NCBI GenBank assembly: GCA_963995525.1
Contig: OZ023213.1
Span: forward strand, 22,532,278 to 22,596,277
DNA length: 64,000 nucleotides
Source of the DNA: Escarpia spicata
Taxonomy: Eukaryota; Annelida; Polychaeta; Sabellida; Siboglinidae
Direction of reading: 5' to 3'
The translations under genes were made by a program, and so were the position numbers. Within the stretch, counting starts at the first letter, position 1. Each line of letters begins with the position of its first letter. The notes below the pieces were generated by a model. It worked only from the letters and a program-made list of their open reading frames with translations. It did no database searches and had not been told where the DNA came from. This document shows positions 62,150-64,000 of the stretch, piece by piece.

Positions 62150-62438
62150 CATTCAACTAGCCAGCCTTTTTCAGAACATTATCGCCAAGCCGACCTTTTA
62201 TGCTGGCACTGAGGGTGGTCACTGCCAGGGTGCTTGTCGTCCTCAGTGGTTCTTTTACGTCCCAAATTGAGATGGGACCGACATTAACGTGATCTCCGAT
62301 TCATGAGGGATACACAGTCCCCAATGTTGAGAGCCAGGTTTTTACACCAAATATACCATACCTGCCCGGTCCGGGTATTGAACTCGGCGCGCCAGCATGT
62401 CAGGCGGATGTGCTAACCACTACATTATCGCGCGCCAC
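62150..62438 (-). mobile_element. tRNA-derived SINE
   Basis: Reading from 62438 on the minus strand: GTGGCGCGCGATAATG, an A box TAGTGGTTAGCAC (62410-62422) and a B box GAGTTCAATACCC (62373-62385), spaced as in a tRNA gene. The tRNA-like head cannot fold into a full cloverleaf acceptor, so it is a pol III-type SINE head. The body includes GGTCCCATCTCAATTTGGGA and GTAAAAGAACCACTGAGG. The 3' end is approximate. Confidence 0.7.
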
Positions 62439-62565
62439 TATTGGTTATAAGGCAGTCGGTTCTTTGCAACACATTTTGACAAATTACTAAAATTAAATAC
62501 TTTTCTTTCTGCTTACACCTGCGAGTCCTGTGCAAGGGGAGCAGTCTTATACTGCGTATCATTTG

Positions 62566-63890
62566 ACAGCTTTGTGCCTTCAGCAGCTTATAACTTACTG
62601 GTGTCTTGACAGAATAATTGCATTAAAGTCATGCAATGCTACATTCCATTTTGGTGTATATATATATGTATTTTGGTATCTGGCTTACATTGCTTATAAC
62701 TTGACAGCTTGCATTTATAGCACTCTTTGACAGCTGGCATTAGCATGTGCCTTCACTGCCCTTCAGCAGCTTATAGCTTACTGGTGCGTTGACAGATTAA
62801 TTGCATTAATGTTGTGCAATGTTGCATTCCATTTTGGTGTATATGTGTATTTTGGTATCTGGCTTACATTGCATATAACTTGACAGCTTGCATTTATAGC
62901 ACTCTTTGACAGCTAGCATTAGCATGTGCCTTCACTGCCCTTCAGCAGCTTATAGCTTACTGATGCGTTGACAGATTAATTGCATTAATGTTGTGCAATG
63001 TTGCATTCCATTTTGGTGTATATGTGTATTTTGGTATCTGGCTTACATTGCTTATAACTTGACAGCATGCATTGATACCACTCTTTGACAGCTGGCATTA
63101 GCATGTGCCTTCACTGCCCTTCAGCAGCTTATAGCTTACTGGTGCGTTGACAGATTAATTGCATTAATGTTGTGCAATGTTGCATTCCATTTTGGTGTAT
63201 ATGTGTATTTTGGTATCTGGCTTACATTGCATATAACTTGACAGCTTGCATTTATAGCACTCTTTGACAGCTAGCATTAGCATGTGCCTTCACTGCCCTT
63301 CAGCAGCTTATAGCTTACTGGTGCGTTGACAGATTAATTGCATTAATGTTGTGCAATGTTGCATTCCATTTTGGTGTATATGTGTATTTGGTATCTGGCT
63401 TACATTGCTTATAACTTGACAGCTTGCATTTATAGCACTCTTTGACAGCTAGCATTAGCTTGTGCCTTCAGCAGCTTATAACTTACTGGTGCGTTGACAG
63501 ATTAATTGCATTAATGTTGTGCAGTGTTGCATTCCATTTTGGTGTATATGTGTATTTTGGTATCTGGCTTACATTGCTTATAACTTGACAGCTTGCATTT
63601 ATAGCACTCTTTGACAGCTGGCATTAGCATGTGCCTTCACTGCCCTTCAGCAGCTTATAGCTTACTGGTGCGTTGACAGATTAATTGCATTAATGTTGTG
63701 CAATGTTGCATTCCATTTTGGTGTATATGTGTATTTGGTATCTGGCTTACATTGCTTATAACTTGACAGCTTGCATTTATAGCACTCTTTGACAGCTAGC
63801 ATTAGCTTGTGTCTTCAGCAGCTTATAACTTACTGGTGCATTGACAGAGTAATTGCATTAGTATTGTAGAATGGTTGCTTCATTCAATTT
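62566..63890 (+). repeat. satellite of about 179 bp, 7-8 copies
   Basis: Units start near CAGCAGCTTATAGCTTACTG. GACAGATTAATTGCATTAAT recurs at about 62791, 62970, 63149, 63328, 63496 and 63675, that is at 179-bp steps with one 168-bp step. Short units lack CACTGCCCTTCAGCAG. Diagnostic bases (AGCTGGC or AGCTAGC, GCTTATAAC or GCATATAAC) tend to alternate between neighbours. Confidence 0.95.
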
Positions 63891-64000
63891 TTCTGATTCT
63901 GTGTATTTTTACAGATGCAGGATATTTCAACATTTTGTACTTATGTGACACTGCCCTGCATTAGTATGCAGTGCTTGCTATAATACCTTTTGTCTGTACA

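Noticed and set aside
62370..62440. A tRNA gene on the minus strand
   Set aside because: A and B boxes are present but the acceptor stem and anticodon arm do not pair, and it is joined to a SINE body.

Overview
The window is nuclear DNA from an animal: split genes with GT-AG introns, low gene density, many microsatellites and satellites, and dense transposon debris. The repertoire points to a lophotrochozoan, most likely a mollusc: CR1-like LINEs with a PHD finger and a 2A-like leader, L2-like LINEs, a CsRn1-like Ty3 element, pogo and hAT DNA transposons, tRNA-derived SINEs, and a MITE whose ends read GGGGCCAGTTTCATGAAG. No species can be named from this alone. No bacterial-type operons, CRISPR arrays, rRNA genes or intact tRNA genes were seen.

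Two host genes can be assembled exon by exon, both on the minus strand. (1) A nucleoredoxin (NXN) gene has four coding exons at 17788-18090 (with the start codon), 15412-15663, 5420-5624 and 1476-1564. All splice phases agree. It runs off the left edge, so about the last third of the protein is missing. (2) A synaptic-vesicle-2-related (SVOP-like) major facilitator transporter has twelve coding exons between 55845 and 40186, all with compatible phases. They cover about 460 residues, from just before TM1 to just after TM12. The extreme N-terminal exon and the last short C-terminal exon were not found.

Layout: 1-18.1 kb is NXN, whose introns carry LINE tails, a foldback element with arms of about 480 bp, and a run of remnants of two unfamiliar protein families (10.4-14.1 kb). 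18.1-40.2 kb is an intergenic transposon zone: a nearly full-length but broken PHD-2A-EN-RT LINE (19.2-22.5 kb), an inverted L2-like tail, a long GT tract, a pogo-like transposon of about 3.4 kb with clear ends (27.5-30.9 kb), the 3' half of a Ty3 element (31.4-33.2 kb), an L2-like LINE with an internal deletion (33.7-35.6 kb), and two satellites (38.9-39.8 kb). 40.2-55.9 kb is the SVOP-like gene; its introns hold a hAT transposon with an 8-bp target duplication, a pogo-type MITE, SINE debris, several microsatellites and two related GTTGAA satellites. 55.9-64 kb is gene-poor, with LINE tails, a MITE, a tRNA-SINE and a satellite of about 179 bp at the right end.

The two host genes have no evident joint function. 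The most interesting material is the mobile DNA: subterminal motif arrays of the pogo-like element, two decayed 2A-like leaders, head-to-head remnants of a family with a cysteine-rich tail, and a candidate element bounded by 35-bp inverted repeats at 10.4-11.9 kb. I did not find a convincing intact novel system.
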